Positions 31,478 to 40,606 of a stretch of 64,000 bases of DNA are shown piece after piece (position 1 is the first letter of the stretch; each line of letters begins with the position of its first letter). The position numbers and the translations under genes were made by a program. This DNA is from Salinisphaera sp040361255. Lineage in GTDB: Bacteria > Pseudomonadota > Gammaproteobacteria > Nevskiales > Salinisphaeraceae. Location of the stretch: NCBI RefSeq assembly GCF_040361255.1, contig NZ_APNG01000019.1, positions 1-64,000 on the forward strand, in the 5' to 3' direction. The notes beneath the pieces were generated by a model. It worked only from the letters and a program-made list of their open reading frames with translations. It did no database searches and was not told the DNA's origin.

Positions 31478-34210
31478 TCAATGTGCCTGTTGCCAATTCG
31501 CCGCGATGCCGGCTTCTGCGAGCAACGGCACATCGAGTTCGGCCACCGCGCCCATGCGCTGGCTGATGGCCTTGCCCAATCGCTCGGCCTCGTCGGTGGG
31601 CACTTCGAAGACCAGTTCGTCGTGTACCTGCATGATCATGCGCGCCGGCTCGCCGGTATCGCGCAGCCAGGCATCGACATCGATCATGGCTTTCTTGATC
31701 AGATCGGCCGCCGTGCCTTGTAGCGGCGCATTGATGGCGGCGCGCTCGGCACCTTGCCGACGCGCGCCATTGCGCGAATTGATTTCCGGTAGATACAGCC
31801 GGCGTCCGTACAACGTTTCCACGTAGCCATCGGCCTTGGCGAGCTTGCGTGTTTCGTCCATGTAGCGGCGAACCCCGGCAAACCGTTCGAAAAAGCGATC
31901 GATATAGGCACCGGCTTCTTCGCGCGAGGTTTCCAGCTGCTTGGCCAGCCCGAAGGCCGACATGCCGTACATCAGCCCGAAGTTGATCGCCTTGGCCGCG
32001 CGCCGCTGATTGGTGGTCACGTCGGCCAACGGCGTATCGAAGACTTCCGAGGCCGTGGCCGCATGAATATCGCGCGCTTCGTTAAAGGCATCGAGCAGGC
32101 CGCGATCGCCGGACAGATGCGCCATGATGCGCAGCTCGATCTGCGAATAGTCCACCGCGAGAATCTGCTGGCCTTGCGGCGCGATGAACGCTTCGCGAAT
32201 ACGCCGGCCGGACTCGGTGCGGATCGGAATATTCTGCAGGTTGGGATCGGAAGACGACAGGCGGCCGGTCGCGGCCACTGCCTGGTGATAGGAGGTATGG
32301 ATGCGACCGGTCTGCGGGTTGATCTGGGTGGGCAGCTTTTCGGCATAAGTCGAACGCAGCTTGGAGAGTTCGCGCCAGGACACGATCAACGCCGGCAGCT
32401 CGTGCTGATCGGCCAATTCGCGCAGCACGTCTTCGGCCGTCGACGGCGCACCCTTGGGTGTTTTGCGAATGACCGGCAGGGCCAGCCGATCGAAGAGAAT
32501 ATCCTTGAGCTGGGCCGGGGAGCCGAGATTGAACTCGCCGCCCGCGGCCTCGAATGCCTGGGTCTGGATCTCGGCCATGCGCTCGGCCATTTGCTGGCTC
32601 ACCCGCCCGAGCAGGTCGCGATCAACCAGCACGCCGTTGGCCTCGACCCGTGCGAGCACCGGCATGAGCGGCATTTCGATATCTTCGTACAGGGCTTTCA
32701 GGCGCGGGCTTTCGGCCAGTTCGCCATACAGCCGATGATGCAGCTGCAGGGTGATATCGGCATCTTCGGCCGCATAGGGCGTCGCCTGTTCCAGCGATAC
32801 CTGATTGAAGGTGATCTGCTTGGCCCCCTTGCCGGCCACCTCTTCGAATTTCGTAGTACTGCGTTCGAGGTACTTCTGGGCCAGCGAATCCATATCGTGG
32901 CGGGTGGCGGTGCTGTTGAGCACATAGGATTCGAGCATGGTGTCGTGATCGGCCCCGCGCACATCGATACCGTGGCGGCGCAGCACATTGATGTCGTATT
33001 TGATGTGCTGACCGAGCTTGGCGATGGCCGGGTTTTCCAGCACGCCGCGCACGCGCTCGATGACGGTTTTCATCGGTAGCTGTTTCGGCGCGCCCATATA
33101 GTCGTGGCCCACCGGTACATACCAGGCCTCGCCCGGCGCGACCGCGAACGACAGCCCCACCAGATTGGATTGCATCGCCGACAGGGCATCGGTTTCGGTG
33201 TCCACGCAGATCAGTTCCGCGGCCTCGAGTTTGGCCATCATCGCCTCGAGCGCACCTTCGTCGAGTACTTCGTGATACTGCGTATGTTGCGGTGCAGCCG
33301 GCACATCGGCATGCGTATCTTCGGCCGGCGCATCCAGCTCGTCGAGAAACTTGTGGAATTCGTAGCCGCGGTACAGATCGGACAGCGCCTGGATGTCGGC
33401 TTCGCGACGCGTAAGCGCTTCGCCGACCGCGCCCAGTTCGAGATCACAACGGATCGTGGCCAGATCCTTGTACAGCGGCAGATCGTCGAGCGCGGCACGC
33501 AGATTGTCCGCCACCTTGCCGCCGATTTCGTCGGCATGGGCGATCACCCCGTCGAGGCCGTCGTATTGCAACAGCCATTTCGCGGCCGTCTTGGGCCCGA
33601 CCTTGGCCACGCCCGGAATATTGTCGGAACTATCCCCCACCAGGGCCAGATAATCGGTGATCAGCTCAGGGCCGACGCCGAATTTCTCGTGCACACGGGC
33701 CACGTCGGTACGCTTGTCCTGCATGGTATCGAGCAGGTTCACACGCTCGTTGACCAGCTGCGCCATATCCTTGTCGCCGGTCACGATCAACACCTCGCCG
33801 GCATCACGCGTGGCGAGTGTGCCAATCACATCGTCGGCTTCGACGCCGTCGACCTGCAACAGCGGCAGGCCGAGTGCGACGACCACATCACGAATCCCCG
33901 CAAACTGGGCGGATAATTCTTCGGGCACGGGCGGGCGGTTGGCCTTGTAGTCGGCAAACAGCTCGTTGCGAAAGGTCGGCCCGCGCGGATCGAAGACCAC
34001 CACGATGCGATCGGCGTCGTACTCGCGCAGGAACTTGCGCAACATGTTGGTCATGCCATAGATGGCACCGGTGGGCTCGCCGGCCGCATTGGTCAGCGGT
34101 GGCAGCACGTGATACGCGCGATACAACCAGGACGACCCGTCAATGAGAATCAACGGCCCGCGCGGCGTGGCGGGGTCTTTCGTGGCAGAAGTGTTGGCAG
34201 AATCGGACAT
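31478..34210 (-). CDS. polA: DNA polymerase I
   Basis: A 910-residue full-length Pol I with all three domains. The 5' nuclease is at about 20-280 (LILIDGSSWLYRAYHVLPPL, GVEADDVIGTLA). The 3'-5' exonuclease has intact acidic motifs (ICVDTETDALSAM, KLGQHIKYDINVL, HDTMLESYVL). The polymerase has motif A DYSQIELRIMAHLSGD, motif B RRAAKAINFGLMYGMSAFGL, and motif C MQVHDELVFEV. It removes RNA primers and fills repair gaps. The start MSDSANTSA is chosen 19 codons inside the longest frame. A long opposite-strand frame here is a shadow. The stop is followed within 70 bp by the sRNA array. Confidence 0.95.
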   Translation of the reverse strand: MSDSANTSATKDPATPRGPLILIDGSSWLYRAYHVLPPLTNAAGEPTGAIYGMTNMLRKFLREYDADRIVVVFDPRGPTFRNELFADYKANRPPVPEELSAQFAGIRDVVVALGLPLLQVDGVEADDVIGTLATRDAGEVLIVTGDKDMAQLVNERVNLLDTMQDKRTDVARVHEKFGVGPELITDYLALVGDSSDNIPGVAKVGPKTAAKWLLQYDGLDGVIAHADEIGGKVADNLRAALDDLPLYKDLATIRCDLELGAVGEALTRREADIQALSDLYRGYEFHKFLDELDAPAEDTHADVPAAPQHTQYHEVLDEGALEAMMAKLEAAELICVDTETDALSAMQSNLVGLSFAVAPGEAWYVPVGHDYMGAPKQLPMKTVIERVRGVLENPAIAKLGQHIKYDINVLRRHGIDVRGADHDTMLESYVLNSTATRHDMDSLAQKYLERSTTKFEEVAGKGAKQITFNQVSLEQATPYAAEDADITLQLHHRLYGELAESPRLKALYEDIEMPLMPVLARVEANGVLVDRDLLGRVSQQMAERMAEIQTQAFEAAGGEFNLGSPAQLKDILFDRLALPVIRKTPKGAPSTAEDVLRELADQHELPALIVSWRELSKLRSTYAEKLPTQINPQTGRIHTSYHQAVAATGRLSSSDPNLQNIPIRTESGRRIREAFIAPQGQQILAVDYSQIELRIMAHLSGDRGLLDAFNEARDIHAATASEVFDTPLADVTTNQRRAAKAINFGLMYGMSAFGLAKQLETSREEAGAYIDRFFERFAGVRRYMDETRKLAKADGYVETLYGRRLYLPEINSRNGARRQGAERAAINAPLQGTAADLIKKAMIDVDAWLRDTGEPARMIMQVHDELVFEVPTDEAERLGKAISQRMGAVAELDVPLLAEAGIAANWQQAH

Positions 34211-34332
34211 GGCATTAACCGGCAAACGAGCGGCCCCACGCATGAATCGCGTGGCGGCCACAAACAAGAATCGATCCGCAGATTAACGCAGATGGCAATG
34301 GATTAAGACCCATCCGGCTCGGTGTACCCAAA

Positions 34333-35135
34333 GCCGGCACTTGGAACATGATCACAACGCGCATCGCGCCGCGTTCTTCGAAGACGTAACCGCAGATCGG
34401 CGCAGATTCACGCAGATCAAAGGCGGGCAGCTCAGCTTATGCGTTACCCAAGCCACCCAACATTGTGTTCTTGTCTGCGTTGATCTGTGTCGATCTGCGG
34501 ACAAATACGCGCTAACGCCGCCGCGGCCGTCTTCAGTGTCTTTTAACCTGCGTAATCCGTTTTCAAGGAACCAAGGCATTTGAAGTCGACGTATCGGTTT
34601 ACGCCGGGCGCTGTGTTTATCGAAGAAGTATCCGCAGATCGACGCAGATTCACACAGATCAAAAGATCGGTCGCGCAGCGCAGGCACCACTGTAGCGCGG
34701 ATAGCGCACCGATCAATCGTTTGCCCTTGTCTGCGCCGATCTGCCGATCAAGCAAGCGCTAATACCGCCACGCCCGTTTTCAGTGCCTTCGAATCTGCGT
34801 AATCGGCGTCATCTGCGGATAACCGATTTCAAGGAACACGCCGCCGAGCATTTGAAGTCGAGGTATCCATTCCGGACGGGTGCCACGTTCCTCGAAGAGT
34901 AGTCCGCAGATCAACGCAGATTCACGCAGATGAAAAGCGCACAGAGCCGTCAGTGCTCGGCCAGGCACGCAGACACCATGCACAGCCGGCGCCAGCCCCC
35001 CCCCCTGTTCAGATCTGCGTTGATCTGTGCCGATCTGCGGACAAAATACCCGCTCGTGCCACCACGTCGACGTATGCCTTTTCGGCGCCTTTTAATCTGC
35101 GCAATCGGCGTAATCTGCGGATAACCGCCTTTAAC
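34333..35135. repeat. Three tandem CGCAGAT-type palindromic repeat units
   Basis: Units at about 34333-34574, 34575-34846 and 34847-35135 align with each other. Each opens with a TTTGAAGTCGA- or CTTGGAACATG-like word and reaches a left arm rich in CGCAGATC (34390-34421, 34631-34662, 34913-34936). After 50-80 bp comes the complementary right arm ending GATCTGCGGAC or similar (34473-34500, 34729-34746, 35011-35040). Each ends in an ATCTGCGTAATCGGCGTAATCTGCGGA-type tail. A partial arm precedes them near 34272-34290. A run of ten C lies at 34996-35005. No gene is supported in the 34211-35158 gap. Confidence 0.7.
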
Positions 35136-35158
35136 GGAGGCGAAGATACGCCTGAATA

Positions 35159-36421
35159 TCAGGCAAACGGCAGGCGTTTTTCGCCGCGCATGAGGTCGGC
35201 GACGGTTTCGCGGGCACGGACTTCATGGGGCGTATCGCCGTCGACCATGATTTCGGCCACGCGCGGGCGGGCGTTGTAGCTCGATGCCATGGTAAAACCA
35301 TAGGCACCGGCGCTGCGGACCGCCAGCAGATCGTCCGCGGCCAGGGCCAGTTCGCGGTCATGGCCGAGGAAGTCGCCGGTCTCGCAAATCGGCCCGACGA
35401 TTTCCCAACGCTGGGCGGGCATATCGCGGCGCGGCTCGACGGCCACGATTTCGTGCCAGCCGCCATAGAGCGCCGGTCTGAGCAGATCGTTCATCGCCGC
35501 ATCGACGATGGCAAAGTGCTTTTCGTCCGTGGCCTGGCCGGGCTTGAGCAGTTCCACCCGGGTGAGCAGCACGCCAGCGTTGCCGACCAGCACCCGGCCC
35601 GGCTCGAACACGAGTTTGAGATCGCGCCCTTCGACCAGATCGCGGATGTTTTCCGCGTACGCAGCCGGCGAGGGCGGGGTTTCGTCGTGATAGCGAATGC
35701 CCAGGCCACCGCCCACGTCCAGATGATCGATCATGATACCGCGCTCGGCCAGCCGGTCGATGAGCGCCAGTACGCGCGTTACGGCATCGCGAAACGGCGC
35801 CAGCTGAGTCAGCTGGGAACCGATATGACAATCCACGCCGCGAATGGTCAGGCCCGGCATTTTGGCGGCCTGTGCATACAGTGCCTCGGCGCGGGCGATA
35901 TCGACGCCGAACTTGTTTTCTTTCAGGCCCGTGGCGATATAGGGGTGGGTCTGAGCATCCACATCCGGGTTCACGCGCAGCGAAATCGGTGCCGTAGTAC
36001 CCAGGCGTTGCGCGATCGCATCGATACGCGCGAGCTCGACTTCGGATTCCACATTGAAGCAGGCAATGCCCACTTCCAGCGCGCGCTCGATTTCGTCCGT
36101 GCGCTTGCCCACACCGGAGAACACCACCTTGGCCGGGTCGCCGCCAGCGGTGATGACCCGTTCGAGCTCGCCGACCGAGACGATATCGAAACCGCTGCCC
36201 AGATCGGCCAGCAGGCCGAGCACGCCGATATTGCCGTTGGCTTTGACCGCAAAACAGATCTCGTGGTCGATACCGGCCAGCGCTTCGTCGAACACCCGGT
36301 AGTGGCGTGCGATCGTCGCCGCGCTATAGACATAGCAGGGGGTACCAAAGCGTGCAGCGATGTCGGACAGCGCTACGCCTTCGGCGTGCAGGACGCCGTT
36401 GCGGTATTCGAAATGATCCAT
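35159..36421 (-). CDS. lysA: Diaminopimelate decarboxylase
   Basis: A 420-residue fold-type III PLP enzyme that makes lysine from meso-diaminopimelate. The PLP lysine is Lys60 in CFAVKANGN. Other landmarks are GFDIVSVGELERVITAG, HPYIATGLKENKFGV, GVDCHIGSQL, DVGGGLGIRY and the active-site FEPGRVLVGNAGVLL. Its ATG directly abuts the lptM stop codon (TAGATG), so the two are translated together. Length and motifs are complete. Confidence 0.95.
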   Translation of the reverse strand: MDHFEYRNGVLHAEGVALSDIAARFGTPCYVYSAATIARHYRVFDEALAGIDHEICFAVKANGNIGVLGLLADLGSGFDIVSVGELERVITAGGDPAKVVFSGVGKRTDEIERALEVGIACFNVESEVELARIDAIAQRLGTTAPISLRVNPDVDAQTHPYIATGLKENKFGVDIARAEALYAQAAKMPGLTIRGVDCHIGSQLTQLAPFRDAVTRVLALIDRLAERGIMIDHLDVGGGLGIRYHDETPPSPAAYAENIRDLVEGRDLKLVFEPGRVLVGNAGVLLTRVELLKPGQATDEKHFAIVDAAMNDLLRPALYGGWHEIVAVEPRRDMPAQRWEIVGPICETGDFLGHDRELALAADDLLAVRSAGAYGFTMASSYNARPRVAEIMVDGDTPHEVRARETVADLMRGEKRLPFA

Positions 36422-36628
36422 CTAATCGGCGGTATTGTCGGTGGCTTCAGACGTCTGGTCAGACGCGCCCTCGTCGTCGGTCGCGGTGTCGTCGTCCATA
36501 CCGAAGGGCCCGTCGGTCTGCGACTCGGGCGCATCGCCCGGCAGATACAACGGCCCGGTCTGGCCGCAACCCGCCAGCGCGAGCGTTACGAATAGCCCCA
36601 CCAATGCAGTCGAAAGCGCCTTCATCAT
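36422..36628 (-). CDS. lptM: LptM-like small lipoprotein (YifL)
   Basis: A 68-residue lipoprotein: signal ALVGLFVTLALAGC with lipobox LAGC, then the signature CGQTGPLYLP, matching the CGLKGPLYFP start of mature E. coli YifL/LptM. LptM assists maturation of the LptDE lipopolysaccharide translocon. The C-terminal 40 residues are acidic and disordered (DDDTATDDEGASDQ). Placement immediately before lysA is the conserved location for this gene in gammaproteobacteria. Confidence 0.88.
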   Translation of the reverse strand: MMKALSTALVGLFVTLALAGCGQTGPLYLPGDAPESQTDGPFGMDDDTATDDEGASDQTSEATDNTAD

Positions 36629-36762
36629 CCGCTCGCCACCGTGAATTGAGCGCCTAGTCTAGGGCCTGTTGACGTTTCATACGAGCCCGGCCAACGCTAC
36701 CAGCCTTTCGTACGACACCGCCGCCACGCCCCCGTGACCGGGGGAATAGACCCTGCGCTTTA

Positions 36763-37617
36763 CTAGTTCGACGCGCCCATATGCTCGGCCAAAAACCGCA
36801 GATGATCTTCGATGAAGCTGGCGATGAAGAAATAGCTGTGGTCGTAGCCTTCGCGGCGATGCACCGTGACATCGGCGCCCACCTCGTCTGCGGCCTGCTC
36901 GATACGATGCGGGTGCAGCTGTTCTTCGAGGAAATTGTCGGCCAGGCCCTGCTCGATACGAATCGGCGGCAGCGCTTCGGGGTTGTCGGCATTGGCCAGC
37001 AGGTAGGTGGCATCGTAGGCATGCCAGTCCTGCTTGTCGTCGCCGATATATTTCGAAAACGCCTTGTGGCCCCAGGGCACCTCACTGGGCGCACAGATCG
37101 GCGAGAACGCCGAGATGGCAGCGAATCGGTCGATATTGCGCAAACCGATCACCAAGGCGCCGTGGCCGCCCATGGAATGGCCGCAGATTGCCTCGCGCGA
37201 CAGGTCCAGTGTGGTGCCGAACTCGTCGGCAAGCAGACCGGGCAACTCGCTGACCACGTAGTCGTACATCTGATAGTGCCGTGCCCAGGGCTGCTCGGTG
37301 GCATTCACATAGAAGCCGGCGCCCTTGCCCATGTCGTAGCTGTCCTCGTCGGGCACATCCTCGCCACGGGGGCTGGTGTCGGGTGCCACGATGGCAATGC
37401 CCAGCTCTGCGGCCACGCGCTGGGCGCCGGCCTTGGTGACGAAGTTTTCATCGGTACAGGTCAGCCCCGACAGCCAGTAGACCACCGGCACGCGACGGGT
37501 ATCGGCCAGCGGCGGCAGATACAGCGCAAAGGTCATATCGCAATTGCAGACCTTCGAGGCGTGGGTATAGCGACGTTGTACGCCGCCGAACGATCGGTGT
37601 TCGTCAATCTTTTCCAT
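36763..37617 (-). CDS. fghA: S-formylglutathione hydrolase
   Basis: A 284-residue esterase-D-type alpha/beta hydrolase. The nucleophile elbow is CGHSMGGHGAL (Ser148), with the family blocks VYWLSGLTCTDENFVTKAG, DTSPRGEDVPDEDSYDMGKGAGFY and the catalytic histidine in EGYDHSYFFI. It hydrolyses S-formylglutathione to formate and glutathione, the second step of glutathione-dependent formaldehyde oxidation. It is 98 bp downstream of frmA. The start is the second of two adjacent ATGs, seven bases after GGAG. A C5-stem hairpin without T-run follows near 36730. Confidence 0.92.
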   Translation of the reverse strand: MEKIDEHRSFGGVQRRYTHASKVCNCDMTFALYLPPLADTRRVPVVYWLSGLTCTDENFVTKAGAQRVAAELGIAIVAPDTSPRGEDVPDEDSYDMGKGAGFYVNATEQPWARHYQMYDYVVSELPGLLADEFGTTLDLSREAICGHSMGGHGALVIGLRNIDRFAAISAFSPICAPSEVPWGHKAFSKYIGDDKQDWHAYDATYLLANADNPEALPPIRIEQGLADNFLEEQLHPHRIEQAADEVGADVTVHRREGYDHSYFFIASFIEDHLRFLAEHMGASN

Positions 37618-37715
37618 CATGGGCTCCGCGCAAATCGAGACAGTCGTTCCAGTGTGCACGACATCGCCGTGATGTCATGTGCGACACCACGGCGACGCCG
37701 TTTCATGCACCGAAT

Positions 37716-38825
37716 CTAGAAGTGCAGCACCGAACGAATGGCCTTGCCTTCATGCAACAGGTCGAATGCTTCGTTGATCTTCTCGAACGGCAGATCGTGG
37801 GTGACGAAGTCGTCGATATTGATCTCGCCGTTCATGTAGCGGTTGACGTAATCCGGCAGCTGGGTGCGGCCCTTGACGCCACCGAAGGCGGACCCGCGCC
37901 ACACACGGCCGGTCACCAGCTGGAACGGACGGGTAGAAATCTCTTCGCCCGCGCCGGCGACGCCAATGATGGTGGATTCGCCCCAGCCCTTGTGGGCACA
38001 TTCCAGCGCTGCGCGCATGATGTTGACGTTACCGATGCACTCGAAGGAATAATCCACGCCGCCATCGGTGAGTTCGATGATCACCTGCTGGATCGGATCG
38101 TCATAGTCCTTCGGGTTCACGCACTCGGTCGCGCCCAGCTGCTTGGCGAAATCGAACTTCGACGGGTTGATATCGATGGCGATGATACGGCTGGCATTGG
38201 CCATGCGCGCGCCCTGAATCACCGACAGGCCGATCGCACCAAGACCGAATACGGCCACGGTCGACCCTTCTTCCACCTTGGCGGTATTGAATACCGCACC
38301 GATACCAGTGGTCACGCCACAGCCGAGCAGACAGACCTTGTCCAGCGGCGCTTCCTTGTTGACCTTGGCCAGCGACACTTCCGGCACGACCGTATATTCG
38401 GAGAACGTCGACGTCCCCATATAGTGATAGAGCTCGGTGCCGTCCTTGGAAAACCGGGTGGTGCCATCCGGCATCAGGCCCTGGCCCTGGGTTTCGCGGA
38501 CCGCGCCACAGAGATTGGTCTTGCCGGATTTACAGAACTTGCACTCGCCGCATTCGGCGGTATACAGCGGGATCACGTGATCGCCCGGCGATACGCTGGT
38601 CACGCCTTCGCCGACTTCCTCGACCACACCCCCGCCTTCATGGCCGAGAATGCGCGGAAAGAACCCTTCCGGGTCGGCGCCCGAGAGGGTGAATGCGTCG
38701 GTATGGCAGACCCCGGTCGCCACGATCCGCACCAGTACTTCGCCGGCTTTCGGCGGCGCGACTTCAATTTCCTCGAGTGTCAGCGGCTTGCCTGCTTCCC
38801 AGGCCACGGCGGCACGACTTTTCAT
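37716..38825 (-). CDS. frmA: S-(hydroxymethyl)glutathione dehydrogenase (class III ADH)
   Basis: A 369-residue zinc alcohol dehydrogenase. The catalytic zinc site is VCHTDAFTLSGADPEG and GHEGGGVVEEVG; the structural zinc cysteines are in CGECKFCKSGKTNLC. The NAD fold is VAVFGLGAIGLSVIQGARM with IAIDINPSKFDFAKQLGATECVNPKDY. It oxidises the formaldehyde-glutathione adduct to S-formylglutathione. AGGAG stands before the ATG. A near-perfect 10-bp inverted repeat in the leader (38844-38864) may be an operator. It forms a two-gene unit with fghA. Confidence 0.95.
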   Translation of the reverse strand: MKSRAAVAWEAGKPLTLEEIEVAPPKAGEVLVRIVATGVCHTDAFTLSGADPEGFFPRILGHEGGGVVEEVGEGVTSVSPGDHVIPLYTAECGECKFCKSGKTNLCGAVRETQGQGLMPDGTTRFSKDGTELYHYMGTSTFSEYTVVPEVSLAKVNKEAPLDKVCLLGCGVTTGIGAVFNTAKVEEGSTVAVFGLGAIGLSVIQGARMANASRIIAIDINPSKFDFAKQLGATECVNPKDYDDPIQQVIIELTDGGVDYSFECIGNVNIMRAALECAHKGWGESTIIGVAGAGEEISTRPFQLVTGRVWRGSAFGGVKGRTQLPDYVNRYMNGEINIDDFVTHDLPFEKINEAFDLLHEGKAIRSVLHF

Positions 38826-38843
38826 GGCATCTCCTCGCTATGA

Positions 38844-38864
38844 GATGAATCCGTCGGACTCATC
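38844..38864 (-). promoter_or_regulatory. Inverted repeat in the frmA leader
   Basis: GATGAATCCG and CGGACTCATC flank one base, with 9 of 10 pairs matching. It lies about 20 bp before the frmA start, between the AT-rich promoter region and the ribosome site. It could be an operator for a formaldehyde-responsive regulator or an mRNA hairpin. Confidence 0.4.
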
Positions 38865-38993
38865 CTTGTATAAAACACAGATCTGGGAGTCTAGCGCATT
38901 GCTCCTGCGCGTACGCAAGCGAAGAATTGCTTGCGCCCACGGCCGTGGCTGGCCAGACTTCGCCTTCTCGTTTGCTCATCTTCGCGATCAAGC

Positions 38994-39656
38994 ATGCTCG
39001 ACTGTATCGAGATCGAACCCAAAACCAGCGCCCGCGCCAGCGTGATCTGGCTGCACGGGCTCGGCGCCGACGGTAACGACTTCGTACCCATCGTCGACGA
39101 GCTCGGCCTGGGCGCGGACCACGGTATTCGGTTCGTGTTTCCCAATGCCAAGACCCGGCCGGTGACCATCAACAACGGCATGGCCATGCGTGCCTGGTAC
39201 GACATCAAGGGTATGGCGATCGCCGACAAGCAGGACGCCGAAGGCATTCGCGACAGCGCCAGCGAAATCGAACAATTGATCGCGCGCGAAGCCGAACGGG
39301 GCATCGCGGCCGAGTCGATCGTGATCGCAGGCTTTTCCCAGGGCGGGGCGATCGCGCTGCATACCGGCGTGCGCCATGCCGAGCGCCTGGCCGGCATCAT
39401 GGGCCTGTCGACCTATCTGCCGCTGGCCGAGACGCTGGCGAACGAGGCCAGCCAAGCGAACCGGCAAACACCCATCCTGATGGCCCACGGCAGTCAGGAT
39501 CCCGTGGTGCCGGTCCAGCTCGGCCAGGCCAGCCGTGATCACCTGCTGGATGCCGGTTACGACGTGGCCTGGCACGAATACCCCATGCAGCATCAGGTGT
39601 GCATGCCCGAGATCGCGACCATCGGCCGCTGGTTGGGCGAGCGTTTGCTGCGATGA
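38994..39656 (+). CDS. Carboxylesterase (EstB-like alpha/beta hydrolase)
   Basis: A 220-residue phospholipase/carboxylesterase-family enzyme: VIWLHGLGADGNDFVPIVDEL, RAWYDIKG, nucleophile GFSQGGAIAL, aspartate in AHGSQDPVVPVQLG, and histidine in YPMQHQVCMPEI (MQH where GH is common). Expected to hydrolyse short acyl esters or thioesters in the cytoplasm. It is divergent from frmA and overlaps the following DedA gene by 4 bp. Confidence 0.9.
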   Translation: MLDCIEIEPKTSARASVIWLHGLGADGNDFVPIVDELGLGADHGIRFVFPNAKTRPVTINNGMAMRAWYDIKGMAIADKQDAEGIRDSASEIEQLIAREAERGIAAESIVIAGFSQGGAIALHTGVRHAERLAGIMGLSTYLPLAETLANEASQANRQTPILMAHGSQDPVVPVQLGQASRDHLLDAGYDVAWHEYPMQHQVCMPEIATIGRWLGERLLR

Positions 39657-40225
39657 TCGAAACGCTACAGGGGCTGATCGCCGATTTCGGCGCGTTCGCG
39701 GTCGCCATCGGCTGCCTGTTCGAAGGCGAAACCGCAATTCTTCTCGGCGTGTTCGGCGCACACCGCGGCTGGTTTTCGCTGGAAAGCGTCATGATCGCGG
39801 CCGCGATCGCCACCATCATTGGCGATAATCTGTGCTTTCATATCGGCCGGCGCATGGGCCGCCCGGCCCTGGAGCGACGCCCTGGCTGGCAGCCCAAGAT
39901 CGCCCGTATCGAACGCCTGCTCGAGCGCTACGGAGCGCCGGTGATGATCGGTTTTCGGTTTCTCTACGGGTTGCGCTACGTCACCCCGTTCCTGCTCGGC
40001 TCGCTGGGCGTTTCGCCGGTACGCTTCTTCGTGCTGGCCAGCATCGGCACCGTGCTGTGGGTGGGCACCGTTACGTTCATCGGTGTGCATCTGGCCGGCG
40101 CGATCGAACATGCCCTGGCCCATATTCACGACGCAGAACAGATTCTGGTCGCCGCCGTGCTCGTGGCGGCCGGGCTGGGTATTGCCATCTACTGGATGCG
40201 CCGCCACACCACCGCCCAGCGCTGA
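39653..40225 (+). CDS. DedA family membrane protein
   Basis: A 190-residue polytopic protein with the DedA signature: FEGETAILLGVFGAHRGWF, GDNLCFHIGRRMGRPALE, and RFLYGLRYVTPFLLGSLGVSPVRFF with the conserved arginine. About five hydrophobic segments are visible. DedA proteins are linked to lipid-carrier flipping and membrane homeostasis. Its ATG overlaps the esterase stop (ATGA), indicating one transcript. Confidence 0.9.
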   Translation: MIETLQGLIADFGAFAVAIGCLFEGETAILLGVFGAHRGWFSLESVMIAAAIATIIGDNLCFHIGRRMGRPALERRPGWQPKIARIERLLERYGAPVMIGFRFLYGLRYVTPFLLGSLGVSPVRFFVLASIGTVLWVGTVTFIGVHLAGAIEHALAHIHDAEQILVAAVLVAAGLGIAIYWMRRHTTAQR

Positions 40226-40313
40226 CGATCCCCGTAGCGCTTCGGCCGATCCATCATCTGCGCGAACCGCTACGGTGGCCTCGAACGCCCGGGTGGCGCG
40301 TTCTTTAAAAGAC

Positions 40314-40530
40314 GGTTAACCACAGATTTACACAGATTAAAGCGCTATTAGGATAGTGTTACGCGGCCACCATTTTGTCCGCAGATCGACACACATCAGC
40401 GCAGATCAAGACAAGTTATTGGATGTGTCGGGTTCGCTTGCTGCCCACGCCTCGGCGAGTGCCCGCAGCGCGCCCCAGTTTTTCATCTGCGTGAATCTGT
40501 GGAATCTGCGGATACTTCTTCGAGAAACAT
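40314..40530. repeat. Additional CGCAGAT-type palindromic repeat unit
   Basis: It opens with ACCACAGATTTACACAGATTAAAG, in two arms, then CCGCAGATCGACACAC, and closes with CATCTGCGTGAATCTG followed by TGGAATCTGCGGATAC. Same family as the array upstream of lysA. It fills most of the 40226-40606 gap between convergent DedA and tamB. Confidence 0.65.
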
Positions 40531-40606
40531 AGCCCCCAGCTCAAGCCGATACATCAGCGCATCGAAGCCGCACTGCTCTTCGCGGCAGTTTCGAGATAGA
40601 TCGCGC

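Noticed and set aside
30800..31566. Open reading frames on both strands across the polA-downstream repeats
   Set aside because: They run through terminators and hairpins, repeat the same low-complexity peptides (for example GRKAGKH, GRKAVKH) because the DNA is repeated, and lack ribosome sites.
32063..33079. Long plus-strand frame opposite polA
   Set aside because: Shadow of the conserved polA coding sequence, caused by GC-rich codon bias; similar shadows oppose tamB, lysA, gyrB and glnA.
34333..35135. CRISPR array
   Set aside because: The repeated words are inverted within each unit, spacers are irregular and partly conserved, and no cas genes are present.
36725..36745. Intrinsic terminator after fghA
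   Set aside because: The CCCCC/GGGGG hairpin has no T-run on the minus strand.
38571..38590. GATCACGTGATC as a parS site in frmA
   Set aside because: Only the central CACGTG is shared; the flanks do not match, and the codons belong to the conserved ADH core.
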